Source: Pedobacter helvus (GTDB lineage Bacteria > Bacteroidota > Bacteroidia > Sphingobacteriales > Sphingobacteriaceae). Taken from it: a stretch of DNA of 64,000 nucleotides. The stretch is taken from positions 62,001 through 126,000 of the forward strand of contig NZ_SRMP01000001.1 in assembly GCF_005925325.1 (NCBI RefSeq), written 5' to 3'. The notes under the pieces were generated by a model that had not been told where the DNA came from, did not search any database, and saw only the letters and a list, made by a program, of their open reading frames with translations. This document shows positions 26,582 through 35,075 of the stretch, in pieces (position 1 is the first letter of the stretch; every line of letters starts with the position of its first letter). Position numbers and translations under genes: made by a program.

Positions 26582-27055
26582 ATGACCTGGAAGAAATTTA
26601 GTGGCGAAGTTATTCATTCGTCGATCTTAGAAGAGGTAGAAAAAGCAATTCTCCGCGAAACCGAAAACGGTTACAAATTAAAAGTTTGCATTGGTACCGA
26701 CTCTCAAGTAAAAAGCAGTCACACAGATTTTGCCACAGTAATTGTACTCCTCAGAGAGCATCATGGTGGTTTTATGTACATCGCACAAGAAAAATCGACA
26801 CTAAAAATGGGCATTAAAGAAAGAATGCTTTTAGAAGTGCAAAAATCTATCGAAACGGCTTACTCTATTTGCGATTTGTTAGACATTTACGATGTTGATT
26901 TAGAAGTACATGCCGACATTAACACTAATCCATCGTTTAAATCAAACAAAGCGTTAAATGAAGCGATGGGCTACATTTTGAGTATGGGATTTATTTTTAA
27001 GGCCAAGCCGGAAGCTTTTGCAAGCTCTACCTGTGCGGACAAGATGGTACATTAG
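26582..27055 (+). CDS. YkuK family (DUF458) RNase H-like protein
   Basis: 157 residues, full length. The RNase H-like fold shows VCIGTDSQVKSSHTDFATVI (acidic Asp near residue 40) and LEVHADINTNPSFKSNKALN (Asp near residue 113), matching B. subtilis YkuK. Cytosolic, function unknown. Transcribed alone. Confidence 0.87.
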   Translation: MTWKKFSGEVIHSSILEEVEKAILRETENGYKLKVCIGTDSQVKSSHTDFATVIVLLREHHGGFMYIAQEKSTLKMGIKERMLLEVQKSIETAYSICDLLDIYDVDLEVHADINTNPSFKSNKALNEAMGYILSMGFIFKAKPEAFASSTCADKMVH

Positions 27056-27062
27056 AGGGACC

Positions 27063-27111
27063 AGGTATCAGGAGTTAGGGATCAGTTTATGCGATTATTC
27101 GACTGATACCT
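27063..27111. repeat. Inverted repeat AGGTATCAG/CTGATACCT
   Basis: AGGTATCAG (27063-27071) and CTGATACCT (27103-27111) flank a 31-base spacer between two convergent genes. It belongs to the decayed GATCAG/TGATACC intergenic sequences of this genome. No T-run, so not an obvious terminator. Confidence 0.5.
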
Positions 27112-27136
27112 GACCACTAACGAATGACCACTAAAT

Positions 27137-27718
27137 TTACCAAGTCTTAGAAATCACTTTCTTTTCGGGAAGGGGCAACGGAGATATCGTCTTATTTACC
27201 AGATGGTCTTTCAATCGCTTTGCAAAATCGGCAGCATATTTAGCGGCTTGCAAACGATAATCTTCCCATTGTTGAGCGTTAGATTTTTTAGGTTCTTTTT
27301 CTAATGGAACACCAATAGTTGTGCTTGGCACGAAATTACCATACCTATCTTTTTGATAAGGGATAAATTGAAAATCAGTTAACCAAAAGCGATATTTTCC
27401 TTCGCCTATTTCAAAATTGAACTGATAAATGATCTCTCCAGAAGGGTGAGATATGATCGTAATGCTTTTTTGAATTACTATTTTACCACTAGCTATAGTT
27501 AGTTTTCCGGCGTCAGTAGATTTTAGCTTAATCTCTTTCTTATTTCTAGTTAAAAAGTTAGACAACCTAGCTTGAAGGCTGTCTCCTTTCACGGTCGATT
27601 CGACTACTTCGTAGTAAGTAAATTTACCAGTTTCATCCTTCGGTAATAAAGTGACCTCTTGAGCATAAGAAAACTGTGTTAAACATATCAAAGTGAATAA
27701 GAATAAAAGATTTTTCAT
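27137..27718 (-). CDS. DUF4468 domain-containing exported protein
   Basis: 193 residues with signal peptide MKNLLFLFTLICLTQFSYA. The region ETGKFTYYEVVESTVKGDSL to FIPYQKDRYGNFVP matches the DUF4468 (TBP-like fold) domain common in Bacteroidetes secreted proteins. The C-terminal 50 residues are helical. Downstream of the porin on the same strand but separated from it by a terminator. Function unknown. Confidence 0.8.
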   Translation of the reverse strand: MKNLLFLFTLICLTQFSYAQEVTLLPKDETGKFTYYEVVESTVKGDSLQARLSNFLTRNKKEIKLKSTDAGKLTIASGKIVIQKSITIISHPSGEIIYQFNFEIGEGKYRFWLTDFQFIPYQKDRYGNFVPSTTIGVPLEKEPKKSNAQQWEDYRLQAAKYAADFAKRLKDHLVNKTISPLPLPEKKVISKTW

Positions 27719-27730
27719 GTTCTTTTAGTT

Positions 27731-27764
27731 AAAAAATGAAGCGCCCCGAGAAATCGGGACGCTT
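27731..27764 (-). terminator. Porin gene terminator (minus strand)
   Basis: AAGCG-C-CCCGA (27739-27749) and TCGGG-A-CGCTT (27754-27764) form an 11-bp stem with one mismatch and a GAAA-type loop. On the minus strand it is followed by CATTTTTT. It follows the porin stop by 28 bases. Confidence 0.82.
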
Positions 27765-27791
27765 TCGGTTGTGATTAGCTCATCGTAATTG

Positions 27792-28835
27792 CTAAAAGCT
27801 ATACACTGCCGCTAAAGAAAATTGAGCCGCTGATTTATTTAATGTTGTTAAATTACTTTTTAAGAAACCTTGAGTAAAGTCTTTATCATTATCAAAACGA
27901 ACTTCTGGAATAAAAGTTAATCCGCCAGATTTGATATTTCCCGAAAGCGTAAAAGAAGTTACACTTGCACTCGGACCTCCAGAGATACCTTTATAATTGA
28001 AATATTCGGCTCTTAAACCTAAAGCTACAGATGGTGTGAAAGCATATTGAGGGTACAGAGCTACACCAGAGTAACCAAATTGATCATCGCCCGCACTTAA
28101 ATCGGCAGCATTTAAACCAATTTTTACTTTTTCAGTAATTTGATATGCGGTTGTTAAATCAACAATGGTACTATAATTTCCATAGCCATCTAAACCGTGC
28201 AAACCATTGATGTAGGCTGTCCATCCTTCTACAGGAGAAACCATTAATTGACCTCCTAAGCTAGATACCCCACGAATTGCACTATATTGGTTCCATTCGT
28301 TAAATAAACCAACCATCAAACTTACCTTATCAGAAAAACTATAAGTTCCTTTAATACCTGCATTTTGGAAAGGACCAGAACCGAACAAGTAAGAAGTAGA
28401 ATAGTTAAAGTTAGCGGCCGGTGAAATTACTTCATAACCAATAAATGTACCCATGTAACCTGCTGTCATGGTAAATTTATCACTGAAAGCGTAATTTACA
28501 TATAGGTTTTGGATGTTAAATCCATTTGAAACTGGATCATATCCTCCAGCAGCATCTGGAATAGATTGGAATTGGCCTCTTGGTCCGAAAGAAAGTTCTC
28601 CAACAAATGAAGCCTTTCCTGTAGTTTTTTTCAAAGCTAGATCAATCATCCCTAGAGAAACAGAATTTTGATCATTAGCGAAGTATGTTTTTATATTTCC
28701 TGATTTATTAAAATCATATTTATAATAGGTATCTACCGAACCTGAAATTTCAAGTGGAGAAGCTTTTTCTTGTGCAACGGCTACTGTTGCAGTGCTTAAT
28801 AAAAGAAGGGATAGTGCAGCTATATTATTTTTCAT
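27792..28835 (-). CDS. Outer-membrane porin (OmpL-like beta-barrel)
   Basis: 347 residues with a signal peptide ending TVAVAQ (about residue 22). The mature chain is a run of alternating strands (SGSVDTYYKYDFNK, ASFVGELSFGPRG, NLYVNYAFSDKFTMTAGYMG) and ends in Phe (AAVYSF). Matches the putative beta-barrel porin-2 type found beside ammonium transporters in Bacteroidetes. The amt gene is directly upstream, so import of nitrogen compounds across the outer membrane is a reasonable inference. Confidence 0.82.
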   Translation of the reverse strand: MKNNIAALSLLLLSTATVAVAQEKASPLEISGSVDTYYKYDFNKSGNIKTYFANDQNSVSLGMIDLALKKTTGKASFVGELSFGPRGQFQSIPDAAGGYDPVSNGFNIQNLYVNYAFSDKFTMTAGYMGTFIGYEVISPAANFNYSTSYLFGSGPFQNAGIKGTYSFSDKVSLMVGLFNEWNQYSAIRGVSSLGGQLMVSPVEGWTAYINGLHGLDGYGNYSTIVDLTTAYQITEKVKIGLNAADLSAGDDQFGYSGVALYPQYAFTPSVALGLRAEYFNYKGISGGPSASVTSFTLSGNIKSGGLTFIPEVRFDNDKDFTQGFLKSNLTTLNKSAAQFSLAAVYSF

Positions 28836-29010
28836 TTTGTTTTCAATTTGTATTTGAAAGGCGATGATACGATCAGATATCCATTAAGATGGAAAACCGA
28901 TGGTTTCATTTTTTCAAAGAATTAGGGGGTTAATAATTGAATTTGACCTTCTAAACAGAAGGGTATAATATATATAGCGTAGTGCAAAATTTAATCAAAG
29001 CAAGCCCACC

Positions 29011-29115
29011 CAACCCCAAACCAGGGGTTGTATTCAACAAATTGTTTTGGTATCAGAAATACTTATCCAAGTAAGATCTGGTTTTCATTTCCCGGCTCCT
29101 TTAAGGAAACCGGGA
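29011..29115. repeat. Two hairpins between amt and the porin gene
   Basis: The 346-base gap contains CAACCCC (29011-29017) paired with GGGGTTG (29024-29030), a perfect 7-bp stem, and TCCCGG (29090-29095) paired with CCGGGA (29110-29115) with an inner CCTT/AAGG. Neither has a T-run on the minus strand, so they look like regulatory or mRNA-processing hairpins rather than terminators. No sigma-54 site was found. No ORF in the gap. Confidence 0.5.
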
Positions 29116-29181
29116 TTGAAAATTTATATCAAAGACAATTTAACATCATGATTTTAACTTAGCCTAAGCGGGGGAATAAGT

Positions 29182-30540
29182 TTAGATATTTGGAACTTCT
29201 TGTCCAGCTACGATTAACGTACCTTGAGAATATTTCTCGTTGTGTTGCGAAGCATCCAAACCTTCTTCTTCTTCGTCAGCAGTTACGCGGATTGGTAAGA
29301 AAAGGTTGATTAGTTTGAAGATTACGAAAGAAACTACAAAACTAAATACCACAACTAACACCATACCTTTTAATTGGATGAAGAAGAATTCTGGATTACC
29401 GTAAAGCAAACCATCAACACCAGCACCATTTACAGTTTTGGTTGCAAACACGCCTGTTAAAAGCATACCTACAATACCACCAACACCGTGGCAAGGGAAA
29501 ACGTCTAAAGTGTCATCTAAAGCTGTTTTTTGTTTCCATGATACTACCAAATTAGAAACTATGGCAGCAAATACACCGATGAAAATACTAGAAGGAATAC
29601 TTACAAAGCCTGCTCCAGGTGTAATAGCTACCAAACCTACCACAGCACCAATACAGAAACCTAAAACAGATGGTTTTTTACCTCTAGCGGCATCAAAAAA
29701 CATCCAAGATAAACCTGCGGAACCTGCCGCAACGTTGGTAGTTACAAAAGCTGATACCGCCAATGCGTTAGCGCCTAATGCAGAACCTGCGTTAAAGCCA
29801 AACCATCCAAACCAAAGTAAACCTGTACCTATTAATACATAAGGAATGTTTGCTGGCGGAACTTCTTTATGCTCTAAGTGAGATCTTCTACGTTTTAAAA
29901 CTAAAGCACCTGCTAAAGCGGCCATACCTGCAGAAATGTGTACTACCGTACCGCCGGCAAAGTCTAAAACGCCCATTTTAAACAAGATACCATCAGCATG
30001 CCAAGTCCAGTGTGCTAAAGGCGAATACACAAAAATGGCAAACAATACGATAAACAAGATATAAGCTGTGAAGCGAATACGTTCTGCTACTGCTCCTACT
30101 ACCAATCCTGGTGTAATGATAGCAAACATACATTGGAAAATTGCAAATAGCGATAATGGAATTGTACCCCAAGCCGGACCTGAATTTACGCCTTGAAAGA
30201 ATAAAAAGGTTTTTGGATTACCGATGAAACCACCAATGGAATCGCCGAAGGCAAGACTGAAACCTACTACCACCCAAAGTACTGAAACTACACCAGCAGC
30301 TACCACACTTTTAATCATGGTAGATAATACATTTTTTCGGTGCACCATGCCACCGTAGAAAAAAGCTAAACCTGGAGTCATTAAAAATACCAGGGCAGCT
30401 GCAATTAACACAAAAGCGATATCGGGTGCACTGTATTTGCCCTCATCAAAGTTTGTTAATGGTTTGATAAATAATGCGGCTATTGCAACTACGATCAAAA
30501 TTGCAAATGGCGCCCATTGTTTAAATAAAACTTTACTCAT
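29182..30540 (-). CDS. amtB: Ammonium transporter (Amt family)
   Basis: 452 residues, 11 or 12 predicted helices. Amt signature AFFYGGMVHRKNVLSTM; the twin-His pore residues lie in DFAGGTVVHISAG and DVFPCHGVGGIVG. The C-terminal 40 residues are cytosolic and acidic (RVTADEEEEGLDASQHNEKY), the region where GlnK normally docks, although no glnK gene is in the window. Followed by the porin gene on the same strand. Expected to respond to nitrogen limitation. Confidence 0.95.
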   Translation of the reverse strand: MSKVLFKQWAPFAILIVVAIAALFIKPLTNFDEGKYSAPDIAFVLIAAALVFLMTPGLAFFYGGMVHRKNVLSTMIKSVVAAGVVSVLWVVVGFSLAFGDSIGGFIGNPKTFLFFQGVNSGPAWGTIPLSLFAIFQCMFAIITPGLVVGAVAERIRFTAYILFIVLFAIFVYSPLAHWTWHADGILFKMGVLDFAGGTVVHISAGMAALAGALVLKRRRSHLEHKEVPPANIPYVLIGTGLLWFGWFGFNAGSALGANALAVSAFVTTNVAAGSAGLSWMFFDAARGKKPSVLGFCIGAVVGLVAITPGAGFVSIPSSIFIGVFAAIVSNLVVSWKQKTALDDTLDVFPCHGVGGIVGMLLTGVFATKTVNGAGVDGLLYGNPEFFFIQLKGMVLVVVFSFVVSFVIFKLINLFLPIRVTADEEEEGLDASQHNEKYSQGTLIVAGQEVPNI

Positions 30541-30813
30541 AATTTAAATTTTAGTGTTTGATTTTAAACCTAAATTATAAATAATATTTTAATTTTCATC
30601 AAAATATTTACAAATTTTTAACGAATTTTCAATTTTAACATAAAAAACAACTAAAAAACACAATTAAAAACTTATAAAATATAAAAAAGCAACAAATCAT
30701 AATAAAAAATACAACAAAAAGAACAAAAAAAATAAACGAAAGATAGAACTAACCAAAAAATACATACAAAAAACAAATACAAGCAATTAAAAATACGCGA
30801 AACCCACAAGAAA
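30541..30813. other. Extremely A-rich intergenic tract upstream of amtB
   Basis: This stretch of over 270 bases is almost devoid of G on the plus strand, with many A-runs of four to seven spaced through 30600-30790. It should hold the amt promoter on the minus strand. Phased A-tracts would make it bent and a likely target for nucleoid proteins. No ORF. Confidence 0.6.
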
Positions 30814-30840
30814 CAAAAAAAGCCCCGAAAATTTCGGGGC
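30814..30840 (-). terminator. Terminator of the PA2169-like/YtxH-like unit
   Basis: GCCCCGAAA (30822-30830) and TTTCGGGGC (30832-30840) form a perfect 9-bp stem; on the minus strand it is followed by seven T (complement of the A-run at 30815-30821). It lies 26 bases after the minus-strand stop at 30867. Confidence 0.92.
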
Positions 30841-30866
30841 CTTTATTATTAACTACTATATATAAA

Positions 30867-31181
30867 TTATTCACTCGACCAATCTTCTTTCCAAGCACTG
30901 GTTCCGGCCGACGAAACTTTTATAGAAGGTTTTTTTCTTTTCTCTATCGGACCCTTTAATTTTTCTGCATTTGCCAAATCGGCTTCCCAATCTTTAACAT
31001 GGCTGGCGTTAGAAAATTTATCTTTTGCAAAATCTAATGCCTTTTTCAAAGCCTTTCCGCAAGCGTTTCTTGTTTTAGGGATTGCGCAAACCAATGCCAA
31101 ACCGGCCAAAGCAGCAGCGCCTGCCACTATCATGGCTGTATTATTTGTAGTTTTTCCTTTTAAAATGTATGTTCCAATCAT
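30867..31181 (-). CDS. Small YtxH-like membrane-anchored protein
   Basis: 104 residues. One N-terminal hydrophobic helix (MIVAGAAALAGLALVCAIP, residues about 17-35) is followed by a basic amphipathic segment (GKALKKALDFAKDKFSNA) and an acidic/polar tail ending EDWSSE. The layout is like YtxH/YtxJ general-stress proteins. Forms a two-gene unit with the PA2169-type gene upstream (17-base gap). Function not known. Confidence 0.62.
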   Translation of the reverse strand: MIGTYILKGKTTNNTAMIVAGAAALAGLALVCAIPKTRNACGKALKKALDFAKDKFSNASHVKDWEADLANAEKLKGPIEKRKKPSIKVSSAGTSAWKEDWSSE

Positions 31182-31198
31182 AACATAGACCTTTTAAA

Positions 31199-31660
31199 TT
31201 ATTTCAATTCTTTCGCCATATCTCTAAGCGCTTTAACCGTATCATGAGATTTTTGAATAGATTTAGCTTGATCATTTACTGTTTCGTAAGCCAAACCAAT
31301 TAATCCACCTTCTGTCAAAGCAACATGATAAGCTTTTTTAATTGCATCTTCACCGCGTTCTGCTTCAGATAAAATGCTCGCCCTATCCGTACCACCAAAC
31401 AACGCTTTTACATCTATCCAAGCACGGTGCAATGTACCAGCTACGGTATTACCCGTTTGTGGCTCACCAGCAGTCTCTGCTACGAGCGCCGTTAATTCCT
31501 GTCCAAACCTGCGACTTTGAGCCGCATACTCTTGAAATAACTCTTTTAAATCTACATTGCTATCATCTATATCTGCTAATGCTTTTTCAAAACCGGCTAC
31601 CCGATCGTTATTTAATTCTATCAACTCATTAAGCACGCTATTTTTTGAAGATGTTTCCAT
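31199..31660 (-). CDS. PA2169/DUF2383 family four-helix-bundle protein
   Basis: 153 residues from the ATG at 31660 (METSSKNSVLNELIELNNDR). A longer reading from 31756 would add 32 residues unlike the family, so I reject it. The chain is a four-helix bundle of ferritin-like type (GFEKALADIDDSNVDLKELF, RRFGQELTALVAE, RASILSEAERGEDAIKKAYH). Family members are linked to stress and stationary phase; metal ligands of ferritin are not evident. Confidence 0.85.
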   Translation of the reverse strand: METSSKNSVLNELIELNNDRVAGFEKALADIDDSNVDLKELFQEYAAQSRRFGQELTALVAETAGEPQTGNTVAGTLHRAWIDVKALFGGTDRASILSEAERGEDAIKKAYHVALTEGGLIGLAYETVNDQAKSIQKSHDTVKALRDMAKELK

Positions 31661-31857
31661 ATTTATATCGTATTTGTTAATTCTATTTAAAGGGAAATGA
31701 ACAAGAATAAGTATTCCCATCTTTCTTATCTCATCCAATTCCCGGAAACAGAACAATGAACAAGTGGCTTAGTTTAGCTAAGCGGAAAAACAGGTATGTA
31801 GCGCACAAAATACCTGACTTAGATTATAAGTCTAAATAAAAATCACTGGGGAGTATA

Positions 31858-31909
31858 CATAAATAAAAGGCTTGACTGCAACCGTAATAAACTATCGCAA
31901 TCAAGCCTT
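31858..31909 (-). terminator. ppk1-ppx operon terminator (minus strand)
   Basis: AAGGCTTGACTGC (31867-31879) pairs with GCAATCAAGCCTT (31897-31909) with one mismatch; on the minus strand the stem is followed by TTATTTATG. It starts 33 bases after the ppx stop. Confidence 0.7.
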
Positions 31910-31942
31910 AAAATATAACTGGGAAATGTTTTGAAAGCAGGC

Positions 31943-32818
31943 TTATAAATTTTCCTCCATTAATAAGTTGATAATTCCATCAACCATCCCAACTTTAGGA
32001 ACAAAAATCTGCTTAATCCCCGCCCATTTCATTACTGTAAGGTAAATTTCACAAGCCGGAATGATTACGTCTGCCCTATCTTGGTTTAATTTTAGGATAG
32101 AAATACGCTCTTTCAAAGAATAACTATTCAGCTCGTTGTACATATTCCTCAGTTTCAAGAAAGATAAAGGCATATAATCCTTTTCACCACTCATACGAAA
32201 CAACTTGTTGATGTTTCCACCGGTTCCAATACCAACCACCTGTTTCAATTCTTTGGTATGTTCCTTAATCCAATCCTTCATTTCGTTCCAAGTTTCTTCC
32301 TTGTCTTGGTTATCCAGAATGCGAATGGTACCCAGATTGAAGGATTTGGACGCTACTGGCTGTTTATTTACAAAAACAGACAACTCTGTACTACCTCCGC
32401 CTACATCTATATACAAGTAGCTCTTCTTGATATCGAGGTTTTCTTCAATATGATTTGAATAAATGATACTTGCCTCACGCTGCCCTTCGATAATTTCGAT
32501 ATCAATATCAGCAAGTTCCTTGATTTTTTCGATTACTTGCTTACCATTCTTTGCTTCACGCATGGCGGATGTAGCACAAGCTAAATATTCTGTTACGTGA
32601 TAAACATCCATCAAGTTCCTAAAAGCAATCATAGTCTTCACCAAGTCTTCAATCTTTTTTTCCGACAATTTCTGATCTAAGAAAGCGTCATCACCTAAAC
32701 GTAACGGCACACGAACCAACGTATTTTTTTTGAAATTACCTTTGTCGCTGTGTGTAATATCTGCAATTAAAAGTCGTACTGCATTGGAGCCAATATCTAT
32801 GGCGGCATATCTGAGCAT
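31943..32818 (-). CDS. ppx: Exopolyphosphatase, Ppx/GppA family
   Basis: 291 residues, a short Ppx/GppA lacking the C-terminal HD domain. The ASKHA fold shows AAIDIGSNAVRLLIAD (5-20, phosphate 1 loop) and LYIDVGGGSTELSVF (phosphate 2 loop), then GIGTGGNINKLF. Removes terminal phosphate from polyphosphate or converts pppGpp to ppGpp. One base separates it from ppk1, giving a matched synthesis/degradation pair. Confidence 0.93.
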   Translation of the reverse strand: MLRYAAIDIGSNAVRLLIADITHSDKGNFKKNTLVRVPLRLGDDAFLDQKLSEKKIEDLVKTMIAFRNLMDVYHVTEYLACATSAMREAKNGKQVIEKIKELADIDIEIIEGQREASIIYSNHIEENLDIKKSYLYIDVGGGSTELSVFVNKQPVASKSFNLGTIRILDNQDKEETWNEMKDWIKEHTKELKQVVGIGTGGNINKLFRMSGEKDYMPLSFLKLRNMYNELNSYSLKERISILKLNQDRADVIIPACEIYLTVMKWAGIKQIFVPKVGMVDGIINLLMEENL

Positions 32819-32819
32819 G

Positions 32820-34874
32820 TTATTGATGTTTATTTTTTAGGTAACTGTAAGATTGGTATTGTGCTCTTACTTTAGTAGCTAATCTGTTTTTATGGTACCT
32901 GTTATCGTTTGTTTTATTGATGTTTCGTGCTTTAACATTATCTTGTAATTGGAGCTCAATGATATCCCTGATTTCCTGTCTAACTTCATCATCCAAAATT
33001 GGGAAGCCTACTTCTACCCTATGTTCGAAGTTACGCGACATTAAGTCTGCAGAGGAAAGAAACATCTCTTCTTTACCGCCATTACCGAAAACAAAGACCC
33101 GAGCATGCTCCAAAAACCTGTCGATGATACTAATTACGGTAATATTCTCGCTAAAATCTTTAACCCCAGGAACTAGGCAGCAAATACCTCGTACTATCAA
33201 TTTAATTTGCACACCAGCGTTACTCGCTTCGTAAAGTTTTCCTACAATACCTTCATCGGCCAAACTATTCACCTTTAAAATCATGTAAGCAGTTTTACCA
33301 GCTTTGGCATTTTTTATTTCCCTATCAATTAAGCTGTAAATTCTGTTTCTAGAATCTATTGGAGAAACAATTAAATGCTTAAATCCTTTAGCTACTGTTC
33401 TTTTGTTCAGTGCCCCAAATAATTTCACCAATTCGGAAGTGATTTCGGTTTTTGCGGTAAAAACACTGTGATCGCAATAGATGCGAGCAGTTTTCTCATT
33501 GAAGTTACCAGTGGCAAGATTTGCGTAATAAGTTGTTTTCCTTTTATCTATACGTTTGACCAAGCATATTTTCGAGTGCACCTTGAAGTCGGTTAAACCG
33601 TAATTTACATTCACACCTTCTTCCATCAAGCGGTTGGTCCAGAAAATATTTGCGCTTTCATCGAAGCGAGCCTTCAATTCTACCAAACAGTTGACTATCT
33701 TACCGTTCTTTGCTGCATTAATTAATGCGTTAACCACCTTCGAGTTTTCTGCCAGGCGGTATAACGTGATGTTAATCTCAGTAACTTTTGGATCAATTGC
33801 GGCTTCGCGTAAAAACAGAATAATATAGTCGTAAGATTGATATGGTAAGTGAACCACGAAGTCTTTCTCCGCAATTTTTCTGAAAAGGCTTTCCGTCCTG
33901 TGCAGGCTTTTCACCTTGAGCGGAACCATCGGCGGGTATTCCAATTCTTTTGCCCCCACATTTGGAAAAGCAATAAAATCGCCAAAACGATGATATTTGT
34001 TTCCCGGAATTAGTCCGTCTGCTCCCACTTTCAATTTGCTTACCAGAAAGCTTAGCATATCGAAAGGCATATCGCTATCGTAAAGTAATCGCATGGGTTT
34101 ACCTCGTTTGCGTTTATCTATACTCTTACGTAACTCTTCAATAAACTTATCACTCACATTCTTATCGATGTCTAATTCGGCATCTCTAGTCATTTGAATG
34201 GAGTAAGCTTGAATTTCTTTGTAACTGAAAACGTAGAAAATATCATCCAAACAATATTTAATGATGTCTTCTAAAAGGATGATAAATTTTAGATCATTGG
34301 TTTCAGGCAGCACCAAGAACCGCGAAATACTATCTGGGAGCTCTAGAATAGCATATTTCCTGTTCTTTCCAGAATTATTGGATAGCTGCACGAAGAAATA
34401 CAAAGCTCTATCCTTTAGTTCGGGAAAAGGCTTGTTTACGTCTATCATAATCGGCACCAAATTAGAAAGAATTTTATCCCTAAAATGCTGACGAACAAAT
34501 TCCCCTCTGGCTACGTTAAGCTGGGTATGATTGAGAATAAAAATGCGTTTTTGCGCAAGCTCCGTAATTAATATATCCTGAAAAAGTGTTTCGAACCGAC
34601 GCTCTAACTTTACTACGATGTTCTTGATCTCATCAAGCACTTTCTTCGGATTAAAGCCTAATAAAGCCTTAGCCTTATCATTCAAATTAACTAACCGATT
34701 TAATGAAGCCACCCTAACGCGATAAAACTCATCAAGGTTAGAAGAAAAAATAGAAAGGAATTTGATGCGCTCAATCAAGGGCACAGTTTCATCTGCCGCC
34801 TCCTGCAACACACGTTCGTTAAAATACAACCAACTTATTTCTCTATTTAAAAACGGTAGCTTCTTTTTAGCCAT
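32820..34874 (-). CDS. ppk1: Polyphosphate kinase 1
   Basis: 684 residues, full length. Makes inorganic polyphosphate from ATP. N-terminal helical domain (LNREISWLYFNERVLQEA), then head domain, then two phospholipase-D-like domains. Active-site HSKICLVKR (autophosphorylated His) and GNFNEKTARIYCDHSVF are visible. Transcribed with ppx and followed by the terminator at 31858-31909. Confidence 0.95.
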   Translation of the reverse strand: MAKKKLPFLNREISWLYFNERVLQEAADETVPLIERIKFLSIFSSNLDEFYRVRVASLNRLVNLNDKAKALLGFNPKKVLDEIKNIVVKLERRFETLFQDILITELAQKRIFILNHTQLNVARGEFVRQHFRDKILSNLVPIMIDVNKPFPELKDRALYFFVQLSNNSGKNRKYAILELPDSISRFLVLPETNDLKFIILLEDIIKYCLDDIFYVFSYKEIQAYSIQMTRDAELDIDKNVSDKFIEELRKSIDKRKRGKPMRLLYDSDMPFDMLSFLVSKLKVGADGLIPGNKYHRFGDFIAFPNVGAKELEYPPMVPLKVKSLHRTESLFRKIAEKDFVVHLPYQSYDYIILFLREAAIDPKVTEINITLYRLAENSKVVNALINAAKNGKIVNCLVELKARFDESANIFWTNRLMEEGVNVNYGLTDFKVHSKICLVKRIDKRKTTYYANLATGNFNEKTARIYCDHSVFTAKTEITSELVKLFGALNKRTVAKGFKHLIVSPIDSRNRIYSLIDREIKNAKAGKTAYMILKVNSLADEGIVGKLYEASNAGVQIKLIVRGICCLVPGVKDFSENITVISIIDRFLEHARVFVFGNGGKEEMFLSSADLMSRNFEHRVEVGFPILDDEVRQEIRDIIELQLQDNVKARNINKTNDNRYHKNRLATKVRAQYQSYSYLKNKHQ

Positions 34875-34914
34875 TAGGTTAATTAAAAAAATCTCTAAAA
34901 GGCTTTTATCTTAC

Positions 34915-34993
34915 AACCACATAGACAAATAGATTTAAGAAGTCAATTCATACTTCTAAAAACATACTGATACTCCTATGTATCTATGTGGTT
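34915..34993. repeat. AACCACATAGA inverted-repeat element
   Basis: AACCACATAGACAAATAG (34915-34932) and CTATGTATCTATGTGGTT (34976-34993) are 18-base arms with two mismatches around a 43-base centre that itself contains AGAAGT/ACTTCT. It stands between ppk1 and the histone-like gene. A decayed relative is at 50284-50344. It looks like a MITE-sized or REP-like dispersed element. Confidence 0.7.
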
Positions 34994-35075
34994 AGATTTT
35001 AGACAACCTTAAAGGATTTTCAAATTGAAAAATTTAATGTTAAGTTACGATTAAGTACAGGTTAACAAAAATCAA

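Noticed and set aside
31661..31756. Extended N-terminus of the PA2169-type protein
   Set aside because: The 32 added residues are unlike the family and the ATG at 31660 restores its normal length.
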